Source: Micrococcus sp023147585
GTDB lineage: Bacteria; Actinomycetota; Actinomycetes; Actinomycetales; Micrococcaceae
Direction of reading: 5' to 3'
DNA length: 64,000 bases
NCBI RefSeq assembly: GCF_044872765.1
Contig: NZ_CP085253.1
Coordinates: 2,170,001-2,234,000, forward strand
The position numbers and the translations under genes are program-made. The first letter of the stretch is position 1. Each line of letters begins with the position of its first letter. A model generated the notes under the pieces. That model made no database searches. It was not told the DNA's origin and saw only the letters and a program-made list of their open reading frames with translations. This document shows positions 54,649-63,315 of the stretch, piece by piece.

Positions 54649-57249
54649 ATGGCTGACCTGTTCTCCGCGCTCGGACGCGACCCCCTGCCCTCCTCTCGGA
54701 CCCGCCCGTCGGCGGATCCGCAGACCGCCCTGCCCGGGCTCGTGCCCGCCGCGGTGACGCGTGCCGCGCTGGACCCGGAGGCGCCGGGGGGAGCGTGGGG
54801 CGGGGACGGCGTCGGGAACGGCGCGGGCACCTCCGCCCACACCCCGGAGTCCCTCGTGGAGGGGCTGAACCCCCAGCAGGCGGCGGCGGTGACCCATGCC
54901 GGGGCGCCGCTGCTGATCGTCGCCGGGGCCGGCTCGGGCAAGACGCGCGTGCTGACCCATCGGATCGCGCACCTGCTGGCCACGGGGCGGGCCCGCCCGC
55001 ACGAGATCCTGGCCATCACCTTCACGAACAAGGCCGCCGCGGAGATGCGCGAGCGCGTCGCCGGGCTCATCGGCCCCACGGCGCAGCGCATGTGGATCTC
55101 GACGTTCCACTCCTCCGCCGTGCGCATCCTGCGCAACGAGGCGGCGAGCATCGGGCTGAAGTCCACCTTCACCATCTACGACGCGGCGGACAGCCTGCGG
55201 CTGGTCACCACGATCGCCAAGCTGCACGAGCTGGACCCCAAGCGCTTCGCGCCCAAGGCCCTGCTCAACCGCATCAGCTCCCTCAAGAACGAGCTCATCG
55301 AGGCGGACGACTATGCGGGCACCGTGTCCGAGACGGATCCGTGGGCCCAGGCGGTGGCCGCGGTGTACCGCGACTACACGGCGCGGCTGCGCCAGGCCAA
55401 CGCCCTGGACTTCGACGACCTGATCGGCATGACCGTCCACATGTTCGAGGCGTTCCCGCGCGTGCTGGACAGCTACCGCCGCCGCTTCCGCCACGTGCTC
55501 GTGGACGAGTACCAGGACACCAACCACGCGCAGTACCGTCTCGTGCGGCTGCTCACCGGCCCAGCCGGCGAACCCGAGGGTGTGGACACCCCCGGCGGCG
55601 AGCTCACCGTGGTGGGCGACTCGGACCAGTCGATCTACGCCTTCCGCGGCGCGGATATCCGCAACATCGTGGAGTTCGAGCAGGACTTCACGGACGCGGC
55701 CACCATCCGGCTCGAGCAGAACTACCGCTCCACGCAGACCATCCTGGACGCGGCCAACGCGGTCATCCAGAACAATCCGGACCGCCGCAAGAAGGACCTG
55801 TGGACGGCCGAGGGTGCGGGGGAGAAGATCACCGGCTACGCCGCGGAGAACGAGTCCGCGGAGGCCGAGTGGATCTCCTCCACCATCGACCGCCTCCAGG
55901 ACGAGGGCGGGGTGCGCCCGGCCGACGTCGCCGTGTTCTACCGCACCAACGCCCAGTCACGCGCCCTCGAGGAGCGCCTCGTCACCCGCGGCATCCCGTA
56001 CCGCGTGATCGGCGGCACGCGGTTCTACGACCGCAAGGAGATCAAGGACGCCCTCGCGTACCTGCGCGTGGTGGTCAACCCGGCCGACGACGTCAACGTG
56101 CGCCGCATCCTCAATGAGCCCAAGCGCGGCATCGGCGACCGTGCTGAGGGCGCCGTGGCCGCGTGGGCGCAGCGCCAGCGCACCACGTTCTTCGACGCCC
56201 TGCGGGACGCGGAGAACGCCCCGGGCATGGCCACGCGATCCGTGAAGGCGATCCGCGGGTTCGTCCAGATGATGGACGACCTCATGCAGCTGACGGAGGG
56301 CGAGAGCCCGGCCACCGTCCTCGAGGCCGTCCTCGAACAGTCCGGCATGCTCGCCGCGCTGCGCGAGTCGGAGGACCTGCAGGACGAGTCCCGCGCGGAC
56401 AACCTCGGCGAGCTCGTGGCCGTGGTGCGCGCCTTCTCCACCGCTCACCCGGACGGCACGCTCTCGGACTTCCTCGAGCAGGTGGCGCTCGTGGCGGACG
56501 CGGACCAGCTGCCCTCGCCGTCGGACGCCGAGGGCGCGGACCTCGCCGAGGCGCAGGGCCAGGTGACGCTCATGACGCTGCACACGGCCAAGGGCCTGGA
56601 GTTCCCGGTCGTCTTCCTCACGGGCATGGAGCACGGCGTCTTCCCGCACGCCCGCTCCATGACGGATGAGAAGGAGCTCGCGGAGGAGCGCCGCCTGGCC
56701 TACGTGGGGCTGACCCGCGCCCGTGAACGGCTGTTCCTCTCCCGCGCGGAGGCGCGCTCCCTGTGGGGCCAGCACCAGTTCAACCCGCCCAGCCAGTTCC
56801 TCGGGGAGATCCCCGAGCGGCTCATCGAGTGGGAGCGCGAGGGGACCACGCGCCCGGCCGGCTCCCTGACCTCGCTCACGGGGGCGGGGACCTCGCGGTA
56901 CGCGGTGCGGTTCGGCTCCGGCGGCGAGGGCGGCCGGCCCTCGTGGGCCTCTCGCGATGACGGCACCGGCGCGCGCCCCGCGAGCCTCACCCGCGGCGAG
57001 GAGGCCGCGGACCTGACCGTGCCGTCGTCGGTGGTGCGCGGCAAGGCCCCCTCACGGGTGCAGCCGCAGAAGGAGATCGCGGCCCTGAACCCCGGAGACC
57101 GCGTGTCCCACGCCACCTTCGGTGCGGGCCGCGTAGACGCCGTCACCGGAGCCGGGGACAAGACCGTGGCCACGGTCACGTTCGAGGACTCGGGGGCCCA
57201 GAAGCGCCTGCTGCTGCGCTATGCACCCCTCACCAAGCTGGAGGGCTGA
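54649..57249 (+). CDS. pcrA: ATP-dependent DNA helicase PcrA/UvrD
   Basis: The 866-residue superfamily 1A 3'-5' helicase is used in nucleotide-excision repair and in clearing recombinase from DNA. Motifs in order: Q-motif ESLVEGLNPQQAAAVTHAGA; I LLIVAGAGSGKTRVL; Ia FTNKAAAEMRERV; II HVLVDEYQDTNHAQY; III VVGDSDQSIYAFRGADIRNI; IV QNYRSTQTIL; V VTLMTLHTAKGLEFPVVFLT; VI RRLAYVGLTRARERLFLSRA. A ~75-residue Pro/Gly/Ala-rich N-terminal extension precedes the core. The C-terminal ~60 residues form the RNA-polymerase-binding Tudor-like module (LNPGDRVSHATFGAGRVDAV). It is a single-gene unit closed by a short hairpin overlapping its own stop codon. Confidence 0.95.
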   Translation: MADLFSALGRDPLPSSRTRPSADPQTALPGLVPAAVTRAALDPEAPGGAWGGDGVGNGAGTSAHTPESLVEGLNPQQAAAVTHAGAPLLIVAGAGSGKTRVLTHRIAHLLATGRARPHEILAITFTNKAAAEMRERVAGLIGPTAQRMWISTFHSSAVRILRNEAASIGLKSTFTIYDAADSLRLVTTIAKLHELDPKRFAPKALLNRISSLKNELIEADDYAGTVSETDPWAQAVAAVYRDYTARLRQANALDFDDLIGMTVHMFEAFPRVLDSYRRRFRHVLVDEYQDTNHAQYRLVRLLTGPAGEPEGVDTPGGELTVVGDSDQSIYAFRGADIRNIVEFEQDFTDAATIRLEQNYRSTQTILDAANAVIQNNPDRRKKDLWTAEGAGEKITGYAAENESAEAEWISSTIDRLQDEGGVRPADVAVFYRTNAQSRALEERLVTRGIPYRVIGGTRFYDRKEIKDALAYLRVVVNPADDVNVRRILNEPKRGIGDRAEGAVAAWAQRQRTTFFDALRDAENAPGMATRSVKAIRGFVQMMDDLMQLTEGESPATVLEAVLEQSGMLAALRESEDLQDESRADNLGELVAVVRAFSTAHPDGTLSDFLEQVALVADADQLPSPSDAEGADLAEAQGQVTLMTLHTAKGLEFPVVFLTGMEHGVFPHARSMTDEKELAEERRLAYVGLTRARERLFLSRAEARSLWGQHQFNPPSQFLGEIPERLIEWEREGTTRPAGSLTSLTGAGTSRYAVRFGSGGEGGRPSWASRDDGTGARPASLTRGEEAADLTVPSSVVRGKAPSRVQPQKEIAALNPGDRVSHATFGAGRVDAVTGAGDKTVATVTFEDSGAQKRLLLRYAPLTKLEG

Positions 57250-57257
57250 GAGCCCTC
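57241..57257 (+). terminator. Short hairpin overlapping the pcrA stop codon
   Basis: GAGGGCT (57241-57247), 3-nt loop, AGCCCTC (57251-57257). The pcrA stop is at 57247-57249, inside the element. It is weak by itself. Confidence 0.4.
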
Positions 57258-57278
57258 TGCGCGCCGGGCGGTGTGGAC

Positions 57279-57284
57279 TACAGT
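57279..57284 (+). promoter_or_regulatory. -10 candidate of the sucCD operon
   Basis: TACAGT, 133 nt before GTG 57418, matches the TANNNT boxes of other genes here. The leader of about 125 nt holds no recognisable riboswitch. Confidence 0.4.
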
Positions 57285-57417
57285 GACGGAGGAGAGCTCC
57301 ACGACGTCGTCTCCGCGCCTCCGCGCGCGGCGGACCGGCGCGGGGCCCGCTCCCGCCGAGGCGCCGTGATGCGGCACCCCGGCAGACCGAAGTCTTCGAC
57401 CCAGAAGGACATCCACC

Positions 57418-58587
57418 GTGGACCTGTATGAGTACCAGGCGCGCGATCTGTTCGAGAAGCACGGCGTCCCCGTGCTCGCCGGCATCGTGGCGCAGACCCC
57501 GGAAGAGGCCAAGGCGGCCGCTGAGAAGATCGGCGGCGTGACCGTCGTCAAGGCGCAGGTGAAGGTCGGCGGCCGCGGCAAGGCCGGCGGCGTCAAGGTC
57601 GCGAAGACCGCCGACGAGGCGTACGAGCACGCCAAGGCCATCCTGGGGATGGACATCAAGGGCCACACCGTGCACCAGGTCATGATCGCGCAGGGCGCCG
57701 ACATCGCCGAGGAGTACTACTTCTCCGTGCTGCTGGACCGCGCGAACCGCACCTACCTGGCCATGTGCTCGGTGGAGGGCGGCATGGACATCGAGACCCT
57801 CGCCGAGGAGCGCCCCGAGGCCCTCGCCAAGGTGCCCGTCTCCGCGCTGACCGGCATCGACGCCGAGACCGCCCAGAAGATCGTCGCCGAGGCGAACTTC
57901 CCCGAGGAGCTGCGCGCCGACGTCGCCGACGTCCTGCAGACGCTGTGGACCGTCTTCGAGAAGGAGGACGCCACCCTCGTCGAGGTCAACCCGCTGGTGA
58001 AGACCGGCGACGGCAAGATCCTCGCCCTCGACGGCAAGGTCTCCCTCGATGACAACGCCGAGTTCCGCCAGGAGGGCCACGCGGCCCTCGTCGACGAGCG
58101 CACCGAGGACCCGCTGGAGGCCAAGGCCAAGGCGAACGACCTCAACTACGTGAAGCTCGACGGCCAGGTCGGCGTGATCGGCAACGGCGCCGGCCTCGTG
58201 ATGTCCACCCTCGACGTGGTGGCCTACGCGGGCGAGAAGCACGGCGGCGTGAAGCCCGCCAACTTCCTTGACATCGGCGGCGGCGCCAACGCCGAGGTCA
58301 TGGCCAACGGCCTCGACGTCATCCTCGGCGACGAGCAGGTCAAGTCCGTGTTCGTGAACGTCTTCGGCGGCATCACCGCGTGCGACGCCGTCGCCAACGG
58401 CATCGTCAAGGCCCTCGAGATCCTGGGCGACTCCGCCACCAAGCCGCTGGTCGTGCGCCTGGACGGCAACGCCGTGGAGGAGGGCCGCCGCATCCTGCAG
58501 GAGGCCAACCACCCGCTGGTCACCCTGGCCGCCACCATGGACGAGGGCGCCGACAAGGCCGCCGAGCTCGCCCACTCCGCGAACTGA
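57418..58587 (+). CDS. sucC: Succinyl-CoA synthetase beta subunit
   Basis: The 389-residue subunit binds nucleotide through an ATP-grasp domain (residues 1-230). MDLYEYQARDLFEKHGVPVL is the diagnostic start, followed by VKAQVKVGGRGKAGGVKVAK and NPLVKTGDGKILALDGKVSL. The C-terminal ligase domain (FLDIGGGANAEVMANGLDVI; VFVNVFGGITACDAVANGIV) contacts the alpha subunit. With SucD it interconverts succinyl-CoA and succinate with ATP or GTP in the TCA cycle. The start is GTG 57418 with AAGGA upstream, and the sucD gene follows 26 nt later. Confidence 0.97.
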   Translation: MDLYEYQARDLFEKHGVPVLAGIVAQTPEEAKAAAEKIGGVTVVKAQVKVGGRGKAGGVKVAKTADEAYEHAKAILGMDIKGHTVHQVMIAQGADIAEEYYFSVLLDRANRTYLAMCSVEGGMDIETLAEERPEALAKVPVSALTGIDAETAQKIVAEANFPEELRADVADVLQTLWTVFEKEDATLVEVNPLVKTGDGKILALDGKVSLDDNAEFRQEGHAALVDERTEDPLEAKAKANDLNYVKLDGQVGVIGNGAGLVMSTLDVVAYAGEKHGGVKPANFLDIGGGANAEVMANGLDVILGDEQVKSVFVNVFGGITACDAVANGIVKALEILGDSATKPLVVRLDGNAVEEGRRILQEANHPLVTLAATMDEGADKAAELAHSAN

Positions 58588-58613
58588 CCGTTCGGAAAGA
58601 CTGAGGAACAGCT

Positions 58614-59531
<918 letters not shown>

Positions 59532-59563
59532 GTCCCCAGATCTCGGGCCGATCCCGACGACGC

Positions 59564-59599
59564 GGGCCCCGTGCCTCCCGAGAGGGAGGTGCGGGGCCC
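59564..59599 (+). terminator. sucCD terminator with GAGA loop
   Basis: A 16-bp stem with two G-T pairs (59564-59579 against 59584-59599) is closed by the tetraloop GAGA, a GNRA type. Confidence 0.85.
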
Positions 59600-59618
59600 A
59601 CTGCGTTCTTGCTCCCGT

Positions 59619-59662
59619 GTTCCTGCGTTGTTCCTGCGTTGTTCCTGCGTCGTTCCTGCGTG
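59619..59662. repeat. Four 11-bp tandem repeats
   Basis: GTTCCTGCGTT is repeated at 59619, 59630, 59641 and 59652; the last base changes to C and G in copies three and four. The array is non-coding. Confidence 0.88.
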
Positions 59663-59692
59663 CGGGAGGGCTGACATGGACGCTGCCGCCGA

Positions 59693-59755
59693 TGAGCTGG
59701 GCGCAGTACTGCCAGGTAACCCCCGAGGTTACCTGGCAGTACTGCGCCCAGCTCA
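59693..59755. repeat. 29-bp perfect palindrome with 5-nt loop
   Basis: 59693-59721 is exactly complementary to 59727-59755; the loop is CCCGA. The stem core contains GCGCAGTACTGC on each arm, itself palindromic. It lies in the 310-bp gap between sucD and the convergent transporter gene. It is not GC-clamped with a T-run like the terminators here, and there is already a terminator at 59564, so it is probably a repeat or regulatory element. Confidence 0.85.
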
Positions 59756-59841
59756 GGTGGACGCCGCCTGTTCCGCCTGTCGCGCCTGGTGCTGCCGTGG
59801 CGGCCCTTGCACCCGTGGCCGAACCCCGGAGCGCCCGGAGG

Positions 59842-60972
59842 TCAGCCCACGTCGCCGCCCACCAGCATGCCCAGCACGTAGGTCACCGCCGCGGCGCCGT
59901 AGCCGATGGCCAGCTGGCGCAGGCCGCGCGCGAGCGGGGAGGAGCCGGAGAGCAGTCCGACCACGCCGCCGGTGAAGAGCAGGGCCACGCCCACCATCGC
60001 CGCCGCCAGGCCCAGGGCCCACAGCCCGGACATGCCGAAGATGTACGGCAGGATCGGGATGAGCGCGCCGGAGGCGAAGAACGCGAAGCTGGACAGGGAC
60101 GCGCTCCACGCCGAGCCGATCTCCGCGAAGGAGCCCGAGTGGTCCACCGGTCCCTGGGAGCCGTCGGGACGGGCGGAGAACTGCGGGTTGCAGTCGCACG
60201 TGAGATAGCCGAGGCGCTCGAGCGCGCGGTGCTCGGCGTCCTCGGGCGTCATGCCGCGGGCCAGGTAGACGAGCTTGAGCTCATTGTGGTCCAGGTCCAG
60301 GTGCTGGGCCGCCTCGAGGGTGATCTGGGTGGGGGAGGAGGCCTCGAGCAGCTCCCGCTGGGACCGCACCGAGACGTACTCGCCGGCCGCCATGGACAGG
60401 GCGCCCGCCAGCAGGCCGGCCACACCGGTGAACAGCACCACGGACGACGCCACGCCCGTCGCACCGATGCCCATCACGAGCGCGAGGTTGGAGACCAGCC
60501 CGTCGTTCATGCCGAAGACGGCGGCGCGGAAGTTGCCGGCCAGCTGCTCACGACCCCGGGCGGCGAGGCCGCGCACGACCTCCTCGTGGATGGCTTCATC
60601 CGCCACCATGCCCTCGGGGGCGTCCTGGTCCTCCGCGTAGGGAGTGTCCGACTCGGCGCGCTGGGCCAGGGCCAGCACGAACACGGAGCCGAAGATCCGC
60701 GCGAGCCAGCGCAGCAGGATGCGGTGCAGGGAGGGGCGCGGCGGGTTCTCGGCGTGCTCGCCCAGGAGGGCCCGCCAGTGCTGTTCGTGCCGGCGCTCGG
60801 CCTCCGCGAGGCCGAGCAGGATGTCGCGCTCCACGCCGTCCTTGCGAGCGGCGATGTCGCGGTAGATCTGGCCCTCGGCGATCTCGTCGGCGAGGTAGCG
60901 GCGCCAGCGGCGGACCTGTTCACGGGTGGGTTCGGGCAGTGCCGCGGGGGTGGCGGCATGGGCGGGACTCAT
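59842..60972 (-). CDS. VIT1/CCC1-type iron/manganese transporter with N-terminal ferritin-like domain
   Basis: The 376-residue membrane protein's residues 20-130 form a ferritin-like helical domain with carboxylate/His ligands (RRYLADEIAEGQIYRDIAAR; LLGLAEAERRHEQHWRALLG). The VIT1/CCC1 domain follows with GNFRAAVFGMNDGLVSNLAL (first helix signature), LLAGALSMAAGEYVSVRSQR and a C-terminal set of three helices (SFAFFASGALIPILPYIFGM). A CDCN motif lies in the loop. Such fusions move Fe(II) or Mn(II) across the membrane, the ferritin domain supplying metal. GGAG precedes ATG 60972. It converges with sucD and is divergent from the DUF202 genes. Confidence 0.85.
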   Translation of the reverse strand: MSPAHAATPAALPEPTREQVRRWRRYLADEIAEGQIYRDIAARKDGVERDILLGLAEAERRHEQHWRALLGEHAENPPRPSLHRILLRWLARIFGSVFVLALAQRAESDTPYAEDQDAPEGMVADEAIHEEVVRGLAARGREQLAGNFRAAVFGMNDGLVSNLALVMGIGATGVASSVVLFTGVAGLLAGALSMAAGEYVSVRSQRELLEASSPTQITLEAAQHLDLDHNELKLVYLARGMTPEDAEHRALERLGYLTCDCNPQFSARPDGSQGPVDHSGSFAEIGSAWSASLSSFAFFASGALIPILPYIFGMSGLWALGLAAAMVGVALLFTGGVVGLLSGSSPLARGLRQLAIGYGAAAVTYVLGMLVGGDVG

Positions 60973-61065
60973 GGGGCTCCATCGGACGGGCGGGATGGGG
61001 ATGGGGCGCCGCCGTCGCGGGCCGCGGCGGCCGGGCGCGCTCGACCGGCCAGTCTACGCCGCCAC

Positions 61066-61071
61066 TACCAT
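61066..61071 (+). promoter_or_regulatory. -10 box of the DUF202 genes, leaderless type
   Basis: TACCAT ends 6 nt before ATG 61078. Confidence 0.45.
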
Positions 61072-61077
61072 GGCCGC

Positions 61078-61497
61078 ATGGACGCAGCGCAGACTCCCGA
61101 AGGCCCCGAGGCCACCGCGCACGACGGCGGCCGGCCGGCCTGGCAGCGCCGCCTCCTGGCGGGTGGGGACGAGCCGGACCCCCGGTTCACGCTCGCCAAC
61201 GAGCGCACGTTCCTGGCCTGGGTCCGGACGTCGCTGGCGCTGCTGGCCGGCGGGGTCGCGGTGGAGGCGTTCACCGGCGCCCTGTTCGCGCCGCCGGTTC
61301 GGGTGGCGCTGAGCACGGTGCTGCTCGTCCTTGCGGCGCTGCTCGCCCTGGGCGCGGGTGCGCGCTGGCTCCGGGTGGAGCGGGCGATGCGCCGCGGCCG
61401 TCCGCTGCCGCTGCCACTGATCGTCCCGGTCCTGGCGGGGGGAGTCGTGCTGGCCGTCGTGGTGCTGATGCTCGCCGTCGTCCTGCCGCGGGGCTGA
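61078..61497 (+). CDS. DUF202 (YidH-type) membrane protein
   Basis: The 139-residue protein has the DUF202 motif DPRFTLANERTFLAWVRTSL, followed by three membrane helices (SLALLAGGVAVEAFTGALFA; ALSTVLLVLAALLALGAGAR; LIVPVLAGGVVLAVVVLMLA). This matches the YidH family of unknown function. The N-terminal 35 residues are soluble. A second DUF202 gene starts 4 nt after its stop, so they form a two-gene operon and the products probably pair in the membrane. Confidence 0.88.
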   Translation: MDAAQTPEGPEATAHDGGRPAWQRRLLAGGDEPDPRFTLANERTFLAWVRTSLALLAGGVAVEAFTGALFAPPVRVALSTVLLVLAALLALGAGARWLRVERAMRRGRPLPLPLIVPVLAGGVVLAVVVLMLAVVLPRG

Positions 61498-61501
61498 GGC
61501 G

Positions 61502-61825
61502 ATGCGCCTGCACCCCGACCCCGGGCTGCAGCCCGAGCGCACCGTGATGAGCTGGGGCCGCACGGTCCTGGCGCTGGGCGTCCTCAGCCTCACGTTCCTG
61601 AGGTGGTGGCCGGCCGTCGGCGCGTGGGCGTTCGGGCCTGCGGTGGTGGCGGCCGTCGGCGGGGCGGCGGTGCTGGCCACCCAGCGCCGGCGCTACGTGG
61701 CGCAGGCGCGCGGGATCGCAGGGGAGCGGGCCCGGCCGGCCCTGGCGTCGGTGGCCGGCATGGTCGTGCTGGTGGTGGGCTTGGCGGCCCTCGGGATCAC
61801 TGCGACGCTGCTGCACGCGGCCTGA
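61502..61825 (+). CDS. Second DUF202 membrane protein
   Basis: The 107-residue protein starts MRLHPDPGLQPERTVMSWGR, the other DUF202 signature (LQPERT..SW.R). Three helices follow (VLALGVLSLTFLRWWPAVGA; AFGPAVVAAVGGAAVLATQR; VAGMVVLVVGLAALGITATL). Paired short and long DUF202 genes occur widely in actinobacteria. The function is unknown. The gene ends 10 nt before a strong terminator. Confidence 0.85.
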   Translation: MRLHPDPGLQPERTVMSWGRTVLALGVLSLTFLRWWPAVGAWAFGPAVVAAVGGAAVLATQRRRYVAQARGIAGERARPALASVAGMVVLVVGLAALGITATLLHAA

Positions 61826-61835
61826 TCCGCGGACG

Positions 61836-61881
61836 ACGACGGCGCCCCTCACCTGCGCGGGCAGGTGAGGGGCGCCGTCGT
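61836..61881. terminator. 21-bp perfect hairpin between convergent genes
   Basis: 61836-61856 is exactly complementary to 61861-61881 with a 4-nt loop. It serves the DUF202 pair and probably the convergent formaldehyde dehydrogenase gene. Confidence 0.88.
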
Positions 61882-61900
61882 GCCGCCGGAGGCGAACCGC

Positions 61901-63094
61901 TCAGCGGGCGATCATGCCGTGGGGGTCGATGACGAACTTCTCCAGGGAGCCCTGGTCGAACTCCGCGTAGGCCTGGGGTGCCTCGTCCAGGCTGATCACG
62001 CGCGGGTTGACCATCTCCGTCAGGTACGGCATCCGGTCCCACAGGATCGACATCATCAGCTGACGGTTGTAGCGCATGATGGGCGCCTGGCCGCCGATGA
62101 TGTGGGGCGACTTGATCCAGGCCTTGCCGAAGTCCACCGGGAAGGTGCCCTCCTGCTCAGCCTTCGTCTCCGCGATCGGGTCCGGCCCGTAGATGCCGAT
62201 GATGCCCGTGGCACCGCCCGGACGGGTGATGTCCAGGACCTGGTTCACAGCGGCGATGGGCTGCATCTCATCGGACGCGGAGCCCAGGCCGTGGGCCTCG
62301 GAGCCGACGCAGTCCACCGCGCAGTCCACCATCGGCTCGCCGAGGATGTCGTTCACGGCGTCCTGCAGGTTCTCCGTGACGGAGAGGTCGATGGTCTCGC
62401 AGCCGTGCTTGCGCACCAGCTCCAGCCGCGAGGCGTCCTGGTCGCCCACGATGATGCACGAGGCGCCCAGCAGCCGAGCGGCAGCCGCGGCGCACCGGCC
62501 CACGGGGCCGGCACCGGCGATGTAGACGGTGGAGCCGGGCTTGGCGCCGGCCTCCACGAGGCCGTGGAACGCCGTGGGGAGGATGTCCGAGAGCACGGTC
62601 AGATCCAGGATCTTCTCCATCGCCTGCTCCTGGTCCGGGAAGCGCAGCAGCTGGAAGTCGGCGTACGGCACGAACAGGTACTCGGCCTGTCCGCCCTGGA
62701 AGCCGCCCAGATTGAAGCCGTAGGCGGCGGCCGCCTGCTCCGGGTTGGCGGTCTCGCAGATCTCGGTCCGGCCGGCGCGGCAGTTGCGGCAGCGGCCGCA
62801 GGCCACGTTGAACGGCACGGAGACGAGGTCGCCCTCCTTCAGGAACTGGACGTCGCTGCCGATCTCCAGCACCTGGCCGGTCATCTCGTGACCCAGCACC
62901 ATGCCCTCGGGCGCGGGGAAGGACCCGCGGTAGATGTGCAGGTCGCTGCCGCAGATGTTGGTGGCGACGATCTTGAGGATGACGCCGTGCGGGGCGGCGG
63001 AGCCGTCAGGCATCTCCAGCTTGGGGAAGTCCAGCTCGTCGACGCGCACGTCCTTGATGCCGTGGAATGCCACGGCGCGGTTCTTGGTGGTCAT
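61901..63094 (-). CDS. fdhA: Glutathione-independent formaldehyde dehydrogenase (zinc, NAD)
   Basis: The 397-residue zinc-dependent medium-chain dehydrogenase matches the length of Pseudomonas FDH. VATNICGSDLHIYRG and GMVLGHEMTGQVLEIG hold the catalytic zinc ligands. CGRCRNCRAGRTEIC binds the structural zinc. AGAGPVGRCAAAAARLLGAS is the NAD-binding Rossmann motif. The insertion typical of the family (AYGFNLGGFQGGQAEYLFVP) and the late HIIGGQAPIMRYNRQLMMSI are present. It dismutates or oxidises formaldehyde, or oxidises similar aldehydes. ATG 63094 is used, with AAAGG 10 nt upstream. It is convergent with the DUF202 genes and is preceded by a symporter gene on the same strand. Confidence 0.92.
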   Translation of the reverse strand: MTTKNRAVAFHGIKDVRVDELDFPKLEMPDGSAAPHGVILKIVATNICGSDLHIYRGSFPAPEGMVLGHEMTGQVLEIGSDVQFLKEGDLVSVPFNVACGRCRNCRAGRTEICETANPEQAAAAYGFNLGGFQGGQAEYLFVPYADFQLLRFPDQEQAMEKILDLTVLSDILPTAFHGLVEAGAKPGSTVYIAGAGPVGRCAAAAARLLGASCIIVGDQDASRLELVRKHGCETIDLSVTENLQDAVNDILGEPMVDCAVDCVGSEAHGLGSASDEMQPIAAVNQVLDITRPGGATGIIGIYGPDPIAETKAEQEGTFPVDFGKAWIKSPHIIGGQAPIMRYNRQLMMSILWDRMPYLTEMVNPRVISLDEAPQAYAEFDQGSLEKFVIDPHGMIAR

Positions 63095-63315
63095 GGAAAC
63101 TGTTGCCTTTCTGTCTCCAGCGAGGCCCCAGGTGGGGCGAGAGACGGGGCGAACCCGAGGGGTAGTCCCAGTCCCGGGCTGTACGGACACACTAGGGGCC
63201 GGGGGGAGCCTGGGGGAAGGGTCGCCCGCCGCCACCCGCCGCCACCCGCCGCACCGGTCACCTGGCCTCGGCCATCGTGTGGGCGTCGGAGGATCACGGG
63301 CCCCGGGAGCGTCGG
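63095..63315. other. Intergenic region with short GC repeats
   Basis: This 221-bp gap contains a 10-bp tandem motif GCCACCCGCC repeated around 63224-63252 and little else. The fdhA promoter must lie here but no convincing -35/-10 pair stands out. Confidence 0.4.

Noticed and set aside
59617..61497. A 626-codon frame joining the palindrome region to the first DUF202 gene
   Set aside because: Only the last 139 codons are real; the earlier part is antisense to the VIT-type transporter. The DUF202 start at 61078 has its own -10 box.
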